64,000 nt of DNA from QKMZ01 sp012965515 (GTDB lineage: Bacteria > Cyanobacteriota > Vampirovibrionia > Obscuribacterales > Obscuribacteraceae). Where the stretch lies: NCBI GenBank assembly GCA_937879965.1, contig CALFMP010000022.1, forward strand, positions 62,001-126,000, read 5' to 3'. The notes under the pieces were generated by a model, which saw only the letters and a program-made list of their open reading frames with translations, had not been told where the DNA came from and ran no database searches. Position numbers and translations under genes: made by a program. Positions 27,248-36,292 of the stretch are shown in pieces. Positions within the stretch are counted from its first letter, which is position 1; every line of letters starts with the position of its first letter.

Positions 27248-29333
27248 CTGCCAGTTCGGCTAAGATTTCCGATTGAAGAGTTTGACCTATGAACTTGATG
27301 TAGTCTTTTCTAAGTTCTGTTATCTGGCCGGTCAATTCGTTGAGTTTTGCAATTCCTGCAACAATCTTGTCTTCCGTTTCATCGATTGCTGTTCTATAGC
27401 GATCGGATGAAGTGCCAAGAGTACGTACATTTTCACGCGCTCTTTCTTGCTCGGCTTTCAGCTCGGCAACATGCTCGTGCATTGTCTTTCTTTGTTCCAA
27501 AAGCAGACGAATGACTGTCCGCTTTTCAATAACCTGTTTCAGGAAAGCGTGGAACTGCTTGTCGACAAAGTTCTGATCCATAAGCCACTTTACGGCAGCC
27601 ATATCCGGCGAATCAAAATCTTCCAGACGAACAGTTTGATAATTTTGCCCTTCTTCTACAACTGACAGAGCATGCGATTCTCTAGCTTTCAGAGGAATAC
27701 GAAAACGGTAGAAACTTTCGGTGACTTCCACCGGCTTCTCCTGGGAAACCAGTGACAATGTCGATTGCACAGGATGCTCTACATAGACAATCTTTTCTTT
27801 TTCGGCAAGATTTTCCAGATTATATGTTTTCTGCGTCTCTTCTTTGTAATCCAAATAGAGAAATCCCTGCCAGGCACGAACTCGCCAGAACGGCTTGCGC
27901 TCGAAATTATCGCGCACGACAACGGCAACACTTTGATCCAATGCAAATGGCAAAATGCGCGTGTCGTCATTCTTGAGCACATCCAGAAGCGCTTCGCCGG
28001 CATAGGTATTCGTTTCCAGAATGGTCACCGGTCCCGATTCCAAGGTCAGACCGGTAGTGTTCTTCAATCGAAGCGCCGCATAAGGAAAACGAGTATTGCG
28101 CTGCGCATTGTAGAGTGAAATGCGCTCGCCTTCGATCAATTCATTGACGATCGGAATAAGAGCAGAACTGTTTCTCGGAATGGTGACGGGAAGAGAGATT
28201 TGATACTCGAATAATTCCCCTGATTCGCTTACTTCGACTTCTACGTTTTGCAGCTGTGCAGCGTCGAACACGTTTACGGCTTCTGCTTCACGCGATTGGT
28301 TGGGCAATGGTCCAAGGCGTCTCCAACTGGCGCTGGCGGCAGCAGCCATGCCCGGCAATGCTCCTTCGTCAGAAGCTTTATTGGCTTTGAATCTTTCCTG
28401 CAACTGCAGTTCAAACGAATTGGTCGAAGAGGCGCCTTCTGTTGAACCAAAGCCGTCGGCGAAATTGTGCCCACGTTCTGCAACAAAAGGACCTTGAGAG
28501 GTTTGCCCCTGTGCTTGAATTTTCCGTCTGTGCGGCTGGACCGGATCGTAGAGCGGTTGGATGAATGAAACGGGAGCGGCACTGACCAGTGAGATCTGCA
28601 CTTCTTCCCAGTCTTCATCCTGTACGTTATCGACAATTGCGGTTCCTTGAAGTAAGACACGGCCGCCGTCATCGACCATCATGCGATAGCTGGTTTTCCA
28701 GATTGGATTGGGGATGGAATAGGCGATTACCACTTCACGTTCAACCGCCTCTGTCAGTTCTACTTTGAGCAGCTTGCGATCTTTCTTTCGTATTGATTGA
28801 AACAGAAGCTCGAGTTGCTGCTGAATTTCCGATGCAAGGTGGGGATCGTTCAACGTAATTTCAGAAATAGTAGAGAAGCCATAACGCCGTAAGGCCGTTC
28901 CGCCACAGTAGAGAAGCAGTTGCTGTTCGATTACTTTATTTTCTCCGACAGCTTGTTCAACCTCATCAAGACCAGCGACACGTCCTTCTACCTTTTGTGT
29001 TCCAACCTTGATGGTGACCGGAGATCCCTTGATCTGGGCGATGAGTTCGAGCAAGCCATGGCATTTGCGCAAATCGAAGCCGAACTCTGACAAACGTGCA
29101 GGCAGCGTTTTTGCCGAATCATAGGTGACGGCCGCCAGTCCTCCACCTTCGACGTTCAAGACCAAAAGAGACTTGAGCATGTCATCTATATCTTCAGGAC
29201 CGCAAAGAAGTTCTATTTCTCCAGGTCCTTTGAACTTGCCGCGCCGTTCGAAGTGACCAATCCCATGTTTATAAAGAGTGACTCTTTTGAGAGGGATGGT
29301 CACAGGGTTTTGATTCTTGGCTTCGCCTGCCAT
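27240..29333 (-). CDS. DUF4139 domain protein
   Basis: About 697 residues from the ATG at 29333, which has GAGGA 7 bases upstream; a TTG-started form from 29378 is less likely. It opens with RVTLYKHGIGHFERRGKF, a beta-rich N-domain, and carries the DUF4139-type core: NPIWKTSYRMMVDDGGRVLL, then GTAIVDNVQDEDWEEVQISL and VSAAPVSF. A low-complexity Gln/Ser-rich insert follows, then a second beta-rich half and a C-terminal coiled coil (about 600-680). No signal peptide in this start choice, so probably cytoplasmic. Function of the family is unknown. Confidence 0.8.
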   Translation of the reverse strand: MAGEAKNQNPVTIPLKRVTLYKHGIGHFERRGKFKGPGEIELLCGPEDIDDMLKSLLVLNVEGGGLAAVTYDSAKTLPARLSEFGFDLRKCHGLLELIAQIKGSPVTIKVGTQKVEGRVAGLDEVEQAVGENKVIEQQLLLYCGGTALRRYGFSTISEITLNDPHLASEIQQQLELLFQSIRKKDRKLLKVELTEAVEREVVIAYSIPNPIWKTSYRMMVDDGGRVLLQGTAIVDNVQDEDWEEVQISLVSAAPVSFIQPLYDPVQPHRRKIQAQGQTSQGPFVAERGHNFADGFGSTEGASSTNSFELQLQERFKANKASDEGALPGMAAAASASWRRLGPLPNQSREAEAVNVFDAAQLQNVEVEVSESGELFEYQISLPVTIPRNSSALIPIVNELIEGERISLYNAQRNTRFPYAALRLKNTTGLTLESGPVTILETNTYAGEALLDVLKNDDTRILPFALDQSVAVVVRDNFERKPFWRVRAWQGFLYLDYKEETQKTYNLENLAEKEKIVYVEHPVQSTLSLVSQEKPVEVTESFYRFRIPLKARESHALSVVEEGQNYQTVRLEDFDSPDMAAVKWLMDQNFVDKQFHAFLKQVIEKRTVIRLLLEQRKTMHEHVAELKAEQERARENVRTLGTSSDRYRTAIDETEDKIVAGIAKLNELTGQITELRKDYIKFIGQTLQSEILAELAAT

Positions 29334-29443
29334 AGAGAAATCCTCAGAAACACTTATTTTCGCGGTCAAAAACCCCACTGCCGGGGGATTATCAGGCGCT
29401 GTCCGAAATAAAACAGCGCTTTTCCCTTGCTATTTGCCCGTTT

Positions 29444-29472
29444 TTGTCACTAATTCGAACACAAATTAGTAT
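29444..29472 (+). promoter_or_regulatory. Promoter with overlapping operator-like palindrome, acyl-CoA dehydrogenase gene
   Basis: TTGTCA (29444-29449) and TAGTAT (29467-29472) are 17 bases apart, a good sigma70-type promoter about 40 bases before the ATG. The spacer is framed by the inverted repeat ACTAATT (29449-29455) and AATTAGT (29464-29470) with an 8-base spacer, placed so that a bound dimer would cover the promoter. Repression by a fatty-acid-responsive regulator is a natural guess, but unproven. Confidence 0.5.
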
Positions 29473-29515
29473 GATCTCTAAGACTAAGTAATAGAGTTAT
29501 CAGGCAGTTGTAATC

Positions 29516-31453
29516 ATGACATCCGATAAAAACACCAAATCAGACGTAAGCTTTGCCGAAACCGCCCTCAGACTGAGCGGAAAGACAGAGGAAGAATCCC
29601 GTCGAACCGGAGCGGTCGACCGTGCCGACGACGAAGTCGAGTCGCTTTTTGCCGAAGAATACAAAACATCGAACAGTCCAATTCACAAGGCAGTTTGGGA
29701 CGACAAAATTCCCTTCGACCTCTTCAAGGCCGAAAAGGTCCCTCAGGACAAACTCAGTCTGCAATCCATGCAGAAGTCCATCGAAGTTTTAAAGAAGCAC
29801 AAACGCGAAAACACCATGTACGGTCCGGACGGAAAGATTCCGGAAAATGTACTCAGCGACCTGGCTGATGCCGGTTACTGGGGAATGCTCATCGACAAGA
29901 AATATGGCGGTGAGGGTTGCTCAGTCCAGCAATTCATGACCTTCCTCAGCCGCATCGCCACAATCGAGCCAACCGCAGCCGGTCTGGCGTCGGTGCATGG
30001 ATGTATCGGTGCGGTAGACCCGGTCAGAAGCTTCGGCAACGACGAACAGAAAAAGCAGTTCTTGCCCAAATTGGCCAGCGGTCAGGCATTGTCTGCCTTT
30101 GCACTGACTGAGCCGGGAGCAGGTTCAGACCTTACGGCGTTGAAAACGACCGCTACCTTGTCCGGAGACAAATGGCTCATCAACGGCGAAAAGCTTTTCA
30201 TCACCAATGCCGTTCCTGGACGCACAATCGGTATCGTCTGTCTTATCGACGGAAAGCCGGCAGCCATTATTGCCGATTTACCGAAGACAGAGACTGAGAA
30301 CTTCAAGATCGTCAAATACGGTCTGCATGCTCTAAGCCACGCTTACAACCAGGGTCTGGTATTCAAGGATTTCGCTGTTCCGAAGGAGAACTTGCTCAGT
30401 CCACCCCTGGGAGACGGGCTAACCGTCGCCTATCACGGTTTGAACCTGGGACGTTTGGCTCTTTGCGCCACGGCTTCGGGCGTCATGCGTTTGATGCTGG
30501 CAAACATGCTGCCCTGGGCACATTTCCGTGAAACTTACGGGCACGCTATCGAGACAAGAGAATTGGTGAAGCGCAGAATTGCGCGGGCCGCCGCTCTCAT
30601 TATCGGTGCCGAGTCACTGTATAGCTGGGGCTCATGGCTTCTGGACAAAGGTTATCGCGGCGAGCTGGAATGCATTATTGCCAAGATCTTCGGCAGTGAA
30701 GCCGAGAAAGAATGCGCTATCGAGCTCTTCATGAAGACCCACGGTGGTCGTTCGTTCGTGCACGGACACCTGTTCGGCGACAATGTCCACGACTTCCTGG
30801 CGCCTTGCATTTATGAAGGCGAGGGCGAGATGCTGGGCATGGCGTTCTTCAAGTCACTGGCTAAGAACCACGGTCAGAAATTCATGGAGCCAGTAGGCAA
30901 AGCCCTTCAAAGAGAAGGACTCAAAGGTCTCAACCCAATGGATCCGACTCATGTTTGGAAACTGCGCAATGAGATCTTCCCGTATGCGTTCTGGAGAATG
31001 GGAAAACAATTCGCAGCACCGGACACATACGAAGGTTCGTCAATGGGGGCGGCTCTCAAAGGACACATCGATTTTGCAATCGAGGTTCTGGAACAGTCAC
31101 CAATCGAACTGAGCGACGCCATGACCAAGCACCAGCTCAAACTGGCCGACAGACAGTGCCGCATCGCCGAGATGTCGCAGCGCATTCAAGATGCCATCAC
31201 CATGCTTGTCACTTGCTTCTGGGCTCACCAGCAAGAGAACCTGGTCGTAGAGATGTCGGCTGACATCCTCTGCCAGGATCTGCGCCGCAAGCTGTCCGGA
31301 GAAAGACCATCCGACAGTTATTTCAAAGCCTGCTCGAAACTTGCCGACATGATTATTGACGGCGGCTTCCCAGGGCTCAATGAAATCGACCGCGCCGACA
31401 TCATCTTTCCGTACAACCGTCCGGAGAAGAAACGCGAGCCGGCCAAGGTCTGA
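29516..31453 (+). CDS. Acyl-CoA dehydrogenase
   Basis: 645 residues, longer than the usual 380-400 because of an extra N-terminal segment of about 85 residues and an extra C-terminal helical region, like large FadE-type or ETFQO-linked very-long-chain enzymes. The FAD-fold signatures are FALTEPGAGSDLTALKTTAT in the middle domain, RLALCATASGVMRLM, and IYEGEGEM with candidate catalytic base E434. It oxidises acyl-CoA to trans-2-enoyl-CoA in beta-oxidation, passing electrons to ETF. Monocistronic between its own promoter and the terminator at 31494. Confidence 0.92.
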   Translation: MTSDKNTKSDVSFAETALRLSGKTEEESRRTGAVDRADDEVESLFAEEYKTSNSPIHKAVWDDKIPFDLFKAEKVPQDKLSLQSMQKSIEVLKKHKRENTMYGPDGKIPENVLSDLADAGYWGMLIDKKYGGEGCSVQQFMTFLSRIATIEPTAAGLASVHGCIGAVDPVRSFGNDEQKKQFLPKLASGQALSAFALTEPGAGSDLTALKTTATLSGDKWLINGEKLFITNAVPGRTIGIVCLIDGKPAAIIADLPKTETENFKIVKYGLHALSHAYNQGLVFKDFAVPKENLLSPPLGDGLTVAYHGLNLGRLALCATASGVMRLMLANMLPWAHFRETYGHAIETRELVKRRIARAAALIIGAESLYSWGSWLLDKGYRGELECIIAKIFGSEAEKECAIELFMKTHGGRSFVHGHLFGDNVHDFLAPCIYEGEGEMLGMAFFKSLAKNHGQKFMEPVGKALQREGLKGLNPMDPTHVWKLRNEIFPYAFWRMGKQFAAPDTYEGSSMGAALKGHIDFAIEVLEQSPIELSDAMTKHQLKLADRQCRIAEMSQRIQDAITMLVTCFWAHQQENLVVEMSADILCQDLRRKLSGERPSDSYFKACSKLADMIIDGGFPGLNEIDRADIIFPYNRPEKKREPAKV

Positions 31454-31493
31454 GCCGATCGATCCATAGGCAACAAAGAGTGAGGGCGGCCAA

Positions 31494-31516
31494 TGAGCCG
31501 CCCTTTGCCTTTGTAA
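31494..31516. terminator. Terminator between acyl-CoA dehydrogenase and exonuclease III genes
   Basis: GGGCGGC (31494-31500) pairs with GCCGCCC (31507-31513) around CAATGA, followed by TTTGCC. It sits between two convergent genes and may serve both. Confidence 0.7.
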
Positions 31517-32278
31517 TTAGAATTCTATGATGACCGGAGTATGGTCGGACGGCTTCTCGAGTTTACGAGGAGCCTTGTCGATCCAGGCTCGTTTGAGTGT
31601 CGACTTCACAGGTTCGGTTACCCAGATATGATCTATCCGGTAGCCGAGATTGCGCCTGAAGGCAGCCATTCTGTAGTCCCACCATGAAAATTGCTTGGGC
31701 TCTTTATTCAGCTCTCTGAAAGCATCGGCAAGACCCCAGTCGCGAAATCGATTCAGTGAAGCACGCTCCAGGTCGCTAACCATAATGGTGCCTCTGGTTT
31801 CAATCGCGTCATACACATCATCGTCGCCGGGCGCGATATTGAAATCACCGAGCAAACAGATCGGCTTGCTTGCAGAAAAGGTGTTGATGTGCTCGTGTAA
31901 GTGGTCGAGCCAACCCAGCTTGTATTCGTACTTTTGCGATCCAACTTCCTGACCGTTCGGTATGTAGACATTCATTATATGAACGCCGTCTACTTCGCCT
32001 TCGATCAATCTGCATTGCTGCGGCGTGCCCTGTTGAATGAGTCCACGCGAGACATTCTCTATTGGTTTCTTGGAAATGATAGCTACACCGTTGTAGGTTT
32101 TCTCCCCAAAAAACTCAACTAGATAGCCAAGTTCGGCGAATGCTGCTTTAGGGAACTTCTCGTCTATGAGTTTCGTTTCCTGAATAGCAAGTACATCTGG
32201 TTGGTTGGTTTTAAGCCAGTCCAGAACATGTGGAAGCCGGACATTGAGAGAGTTGACATTCCAGGTTGCCAGAATCAT
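31517..32278 (-). CDS. xthA: Exodeoxyribonuclease III
   Basis: AP endonuclease and 3'-5' exonuclease of base excision repair. 253 residues, normal. Motifs of the exonuclease/endonuclease/phosphatase fold: LATWNVNSLNVRL, DVLAIQETKL (Mg-ligand Glu), NVYIPNGQ, LGDFNIAPGDDDVYD (catalytic Asp and Asn), GYRIDHIWVT and the terminal PSDHTPVIIEF (Asp-His pair). Starts at an ATG at 32278; convergent with the acyl-CoA dehydrogenase gene. Confidence 0.95.
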   Translation of the reverse strand: MILATWNVNSLNVRLPHVLDWLKTNQPDVLAIQETKLIDEKFPKAAFAELGYLVEFFGEKTYNGVAIISKKPIENVSRGLIQQGTPQQCRLIEGEVDGVHIMNVYIPNGQEVGSQKYEYKLGWLDHLHEHINTFSASKPICLLGDFNIAPGDDDVYDAIETRGTIMVSDLERASLNRFRDWGLADAFRELNKEPKQFSWWDYRMAAFRRNLGYRIDHIWVTEPVKSTLKRAWIDKAPRKLEKPSDHTPVIIEF

Positions 32279-33314
32279 GGGTATCTCCTATCGCCGCGGT
32301 CAATCAATTTATATAGATAAGGAATTGTACTCTTCGCTTAGCCCGGAGTTCGATCTCTTTGATACATGACTCGAAAGTGAGCGCGATGAAATCAAACCCC
32401 TCAAAGCTCACCATTTGGAGTCATCGAGATACAGCCGCGTCGCTTGAGCCTGTAGAAAACTCTTCTGCCTGTGACCAGTCAACCAACGTAAGAAAATGTG
32501 TGGTATCAGATATGGTATCGACACGTTTGAGAGTCGTGCCCTGCGCTGCATACGCGAATCAAATCGCTGCTCTATGCGGAGAGCTGCTGTGCATGCCGCA
32601 TTCCTTATGTGTTACGCAGCTAATGAAGCGCCTTAGACCTAATAGCCGAGGCGTAGAGAAAATATGCAGAAAAACGAAAGATGCTGTCTTGTCGTTACTG
32701 CTTTTCAAGGCGCACCACTTTGAGACCAATCGGGACTAATTGCGGAGAACCAGTGATGATGCGCCTTATGCCCTTTTGAATATCTACGAAATCGCACGTA
32801 GTACGCAGGCTGGACATACACCGGATTCATGCTTCGCAAACGTGCATGAGTGGCGGTTTTCAGACAACATGATCAAAAGCAAATCCGAAGGAACCACTCT
32901 TGCATATCCATAAGCCGGTCTATCAGCTGTTTTCAGGCAGAAGGAGCAGCAACTAGCTAACACGTGGATCTTCATCTGGCAAGAGGGAAGATATGTCCGA
33001 AGGGCATCTTTTTGTCTATATAAAACCCGCATGAAAACAGGGGTTCGAGGAAGGAGTCTTGTTGTGTCAGGCTTTCAGAGTTTCAGAAAAACACTTAAGC
33101 TGCATTCGAAGCGAATTGCGTATTTATGCCCCTTTCAGACCTTTACGATATTCGTTTTGGTGTGTAAAGTTGATACTCATCGAGGGTGGTTGATGAATCC
33201 CCCACCAATGCGAAGCGCGGTCAAAATACATTAAGCACCGTGTAACAGGGACCATTGATGATAGCGGTCACAGATGGTCTCGGCGTCCACTTTTGTCTCT
33301 GCGAGGAACTGCAA
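32279..33314. other. Gene-poor stretch of about 1 kb
   Basis: No convincing gene. The longest frame (plus strand, ATG at 32386, stop at 32739, 118 codons) lacks a ribosome site, has unusual cysteine content and resembles nothing I recognise. Other frames (minus 32784-33032, plus 33031-33234) are short. The stretch could be a decayed gene, a regulatory region or an ncRNA locus; no clear fold was found. Confidence 0.45.
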
Positions 33315-33521
33315 ATGCCCAAAAAAGTACTGATTGCTCTGCCCCCAGCTATGTTGGAACAAGTAGATTTTATTGCTCAACACGAACACCGCACTAGAAG
33401 CGACCTGATAAGAGAAGCTCTCCGCCGTTATCTGGACAATTTCAGAAGACAGCAAGGCGCAGCCCACCTGGCAGTAAGCACGATGGAAGTAAATGAGCCC
33501 TACGTTCCGACTCTCTCGTAA
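33315..33521 (+). CDS. Ribbon-helix-helix (CopG-like) DNA-binding protein
   Basis: 68 residues from the ATG at 33315, which has GAGGA 7 bases upstream; a longer frame from 33255 has no ribosome site. KKVLIALPPAMLEQVDFIAQ forms the beta strand and first helix, and RTRSDLIREALRRYL the second helix, a standard RHH/CopG fold that binds DNA as a dimer. RHH proteins act as antitoxins or stand-alone repressors. No toxin-like gene (RelE, PemK or PIN) adjoins it within 300 bases, so it appears to be an orphan regulator. Confidence 0.85.
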   Translation: MPKKVLIALPPAMLEQVDFIAQHEHRTRSDLIREALRRYLDNFRRQQGAAHLAVSTMEVNEPYVPTLS

Positions 33522-33628
33522 TTGACTGGTAGCAAGCCCGACTCTCTTGAGACTTCGCAAATTGGCTCCATTCTAGGAAGACGACGCAACTACCGACAGT
33601 GTCAGCCATAACCAAGAGATAGCGCACA

Positions 33629-33683
33629 AACTTTTAAACGAATAAGCCGCCGCAGATGCAACCCCTGCGGCGGCTAAAAGTTT
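33629..33683. terminator. Long hairpin after the RHH gene
   Basis: AGCCGCCGCAG (33645-33655) pairs perfectly with CTGCGGCGGCT (33665-33675); AAACTTTT (33629-33636) and AAAAGTTT (33676-33683) can add an outer stem across a small asymmetric bulge. It lies 125 bases past the RHH gene stop. A CGTTTTAAACG palindrome-like element occurs just outside. It could terminate transcription or be a structured RNA end; there is no clean T-run directly after the inner stem. Confidence 0.5.
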
Positions 33684-33796
33684 CTAAGCCCGTTTTAAAC
33701 GACGCCCAGCCTGTGCGGCTCTTTGGGTTCGGGGCAGTCAATGTTATAGACTAATCACCAGCCCTCGGTAAAACCCCCTCAAAAAAAGAGGCATGC

Positions 33797-34210
33797 ATGG
33801 AAGAGACTAAAATCGAAATTTCGCCTGCCCTGAGGGCAGCAGGCGCCCTCTCAGAATGTCTCGTTAGCCTGACGTCTGCGGTGTCGAAACTTTCCGAAAA
33901 GCGAGCAACTCTTGAAGAGAAGATGATCAAGAGATACTTCCACCAACTTGCTTGCGAAATTTCCGATGCATCGTCCGTGATACACCAAATACTTTCCGAA
34001 GAGAAAGCATCATGGACAAGCGAAAAGCATGATGCCGCAACGCAATTGACGACCGACATTTTGAGCCGTTTGCAAGAGTTCCACAAAGCAATTGATTATG
34101 ATTGGAACTACCTTGAGCAGTATTTCGAGCACGGTTTTTACCTGGAGCTTACTGAGAATTCGCACCTCCTGGAAAAGATGCGTGAATTCACGGGCAAATT
34201 AAAATCTTGA
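33797..34210 (+). CDS. Small helical protein of unknown function
   Basis: 137 residues, almost entirely helical by composition, with heptad-like spacing of Leu/Ile (LTSAVSKLSEKRATLEEKMI; LQEFHKAIDYDWNYLEQYF). No Cys, no signal peptide, no membrane span. Acidic-basic mixed charge suggests a cytoplasmic helical bundle. Family not recognised. The ATG at 33797 lacks a strong ribosome site but no better start exists. Faces the convergent HEAT gene. Confidence 0.6.
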   Translation: MEETKIEISPALRAAGALSECLVSLTSAVSKLSEKRATLEEKMIKRYFHQLACEISDASSVIHQILSEEKASWTSEKHDAATQLTTDILSRLQEFHKAIDYDWNYLEQYFEHGFYLELTENSHLLEKMREFTGKLKS

Positions 34211-34297
34211 TTGCCCCACTTGAAACCGGCATAAGCAGTCAATCTAAACCACCGCACGTTTGTAGTAGCGGCGGCAAGAAAAACTTTCTGCTCCAGT

Positions 34298-34819
34298 TCA
34301 GACGACGAATTCGCCGATATTGCGCAGTGCTTTTTGAGCTTTAAAGCGCACCTCAACATCACTGTCTTGAGTAGCTTGTTTAAGCGCGTCAATAACAGAT
34401 GCATCTTTCGTAACAGAACGTTTTAGAATTTTTCCCAACGCTTTGGCAGTCGCTTTGCGCACTTCCACCGATTCGTCGCTCAGTCCCTTAGAAACGGCGG
34501 CACCTACATGCGACGGAAGTTTGTGCATTTTTTCTACAGTGCGAATCGACTCCATTCTCACCCACTCATCTTTGGAATCTATCAATCCAAGTATTGCGGC
34601 CAGATGTGATTTGGCTACACCGGGGCGATCTTGAAACCAACGCAGCGCTGCCAGTTTGACATAGACGCTTTTATGTCCAAGCGCACTGGCAAACGTTTTT
34701 GCACTCATGGTCTGCAATTCCTCAGGCAATCCAAGCTTAAGACTGCGAGGTTCGAAACCAGGATAGTCGAGTTGAACGATCAGGTCTTCAACCACACCGG
34801 CTAATTTGTCGAGATTCAT
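34298..34819 (-). CDS. HEAT-repeat protein
   Basis: 173 residues. Helical pairs of the HEAT type: FASALGHKSVYVKLAALRWF, then GLIDSKDEWVRMESIRTVEK, LSDESVEVRKATAKALGKIL and ATQDSDVEVRFKAQKALRNI, each with the typical D..x.VR..A..aL core. It likely serves as a protein-binding scaffold. The start codon lies 6 bases past the stop of the upstream secreted-protein gene, so the two are co-transcribed and translationally close. No enzymatic motif. Confidence 0.85.
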   Translation of the reverse strand: MNLDKLAGVVEDLIVQLDYPGFEPRSLKLGLPEELQTMSAKTFASALGHKSVYVKLAALRWFQDRPGVAKSHLAAILGLIDSKDEWVRMESIRTVEKMHKLPSHVGAAVSKGLSDESVEVRKATAKALGKILKRSVTKDASVIDALKQATQDSDVEVRFKAQKALRNIGEFVV

Positions 34820-34825
34820 AATTTG

Positions 34826-36115
34826 CTATTGCCCACCAAACATCTTCTGCAAGTCTTGCAGCTGTTGAAGCGGGTTTCCAGCTCCGCCTCCACCCATTCC
34901 GGGGATTTGCATGCCGCCGGCGCCACCACCACCGCCGCCCATCATCTGCTGAAGCGCAGAATAGGGATTACTGAAATCCTGTTGCACTGCACCCTTATTG
35001 ACATATCCGTAGAAGACGAATTTGCGCAAGAAGCGGCGCGACATGTCATATGAAACAACGGCTACTTCCACGTACATCTGGCTGGCACCGCGCTGAGTGA
35101 ATCTGAAAACGTTCTCGTTGTAAGTACTGTAGGCTTGACCCGATTTGGTCCTCGAGTTTTCTTGCGTAATCATCTGCTGTTCCATAATGCCCGGGCTGAG
35201 CTGCTTGATGCGATTGCTCAGCAAGCGGATGGCAATCGAGTTGCCGGAAACCCCAGGTGTGGAAGCATCCGATTGGAAGTCCCCGAAGCGCATGGCAATC
35301 GGCACTTTCATATTGCCCATCATCGACTGCATCATGCCGGCCATCGCACCATTAGCCATTCCGGCTCCGCCACCTTGCTGGGCAAGTGCTTGAAAAGAAT
35401 TGGTTTGACTGGCAGGCACCATGAATGTGATGGTTACCGGCGAGCCTGTGACGTTGCCCCGGGCGTCTTGATTAAAAGTAAAATTGACTGTTCCTTGCGA
35501 GCCTGGTCTTACAAGACTGGCTACCTTCCTTGATTCTTCCGCATCAAGTTGATAGTTGAGCGGTGTTATGACTAATTGACCGAGAGTGAGAGTTCCGCCC
35601 CATGTGCCGCGAAAGTCGACTGGATAAGACCTTTCGACCGTTCCGGCCAAAGTACCTGTTGACGCTTGACCCTTCAACAAGCCTGTCTGGTCCATCTTCG
35701 GCGTAAGTGATTTGAGGACGATAGGAAAGGTCGGTGCTGCTTTGCCTGCGATTTCTTCCAAGCGTCCATACAGCATCACTGGTTTCTTCGGTGCGGCTTT
35801 GGGAGCCTCTAGCGGCTTTTCTTCTTGCAATCCGCTGCGCGGTCGCTCCATGTGTGCTGAAGTTGCTTCTGGTTTGACTTCTACTTTCGATTCCTCTTTC
35901 GGCTCGACCTTTGGGGCTTCAGTTTGCGCGGGCACATCAGGTTGCGGTGTTACTGTCGTTTTGGCCGGGTCGCTTCCTTCGACTTGCCCAGTGATTGCAT
36001 CGGGCAGACCTTGTGCTTGAGCTGCAAATGGGAAGCTTTGTGCGACAAAGATCAATGTCAATGCGCCCATTGCAAACAATTTTTGCTTTGTTCTGCTTTT
36101 AAATTTGCTAACCAT
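34826..36115 (-). CDS. Secreted protein with Gly/Met-rich C-terminus
   Basis: About 430 residues from the ATG at 36115, which has GGGTGGAAG just upstream. Signal peptide (KQKLFAMGALTLIFVAQSFP, AQA cleavage). Next comes a Pro/Glu/Lys-rich linker of about 90 residues, a beta-rich domain (PVMLYGRLEEIAGKAAPTFP; RGTWGGTLTLGQLVITPLNY), then helices, and a tail of Met/Gly runs (QQMMGGGGGGAGGMQ; PGMGGGGAGN; LQQLQDLQKMF). Family not recognised; an envelope location is inferred. Longer N-terminal forms (to 36217) read through sequence that does not look signal-like. Confidence 0.7.
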   Translation of the reverse strand: MVSKFKSRTKQKLFAMGALTLIFVAQSFPFAAQAQGLPDAITGQVEGSDPAKTTVTPQPDVPAQTEAPKVEPKEESKVEVKPEATSAHMERPRSGLQEEKPLEAPKAAPKKPVMLYGRLEEIAGKAAPTFPIVLKSLTPKMDQTGLLKGQASTGTLAGTVERSYPVDFRGTWGGTLTLGQLVITPLNYQLDAEESRKVASLVRPGSQGTVNFTFNQDARGNVTGSPVTITFMVPASQTNSFQALAQQGGGAGMANGAMAGMMQSMMGNMKVPIAMRFGDFQSDASTPGVSGNSIAIRLLSNRIKQLSPGIMEQQMITQENSRTKSGQAYSTYNENVFRFTQRGASQMYVEVAVVSYDMSRRFLRKFVFYGYVNKGAVQQDFSNPYSALQQMMGGGGGGAGGMQIPGMGGGGAGNPLQQLQDLQKMFGGQ

Positions 36116-36292
36116 TCTTCCACCCTGGTTCGATCTTGGGACTTGATACCACCGGCGGTATCGTCTGAAAAATATCCCGGAATCAGGCAGTAGTGACCTA
36201 TTTCGGAATCTAACCAATACCCTTTAGCTAATATACAGTAATATCTGCATAATCGGCAGTTTCCTACTTGACACCGCTTTACCTGGAATCGA

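Noticed and set aside
32386..32739. 118-codon plus-strand frame in the gene-poor stretch
   Set aside because: No ribosome site, unusual residue composition, nothing recognisable; kept only as a possibility in the gap description.
33315..33521. Toxin-antitoxin pair with the RHH protein as antitoxin
   Set aside because: No toxin-like gene directly before or after it; the neighbouring helical protein at 33797 is too far and not of toxin type.
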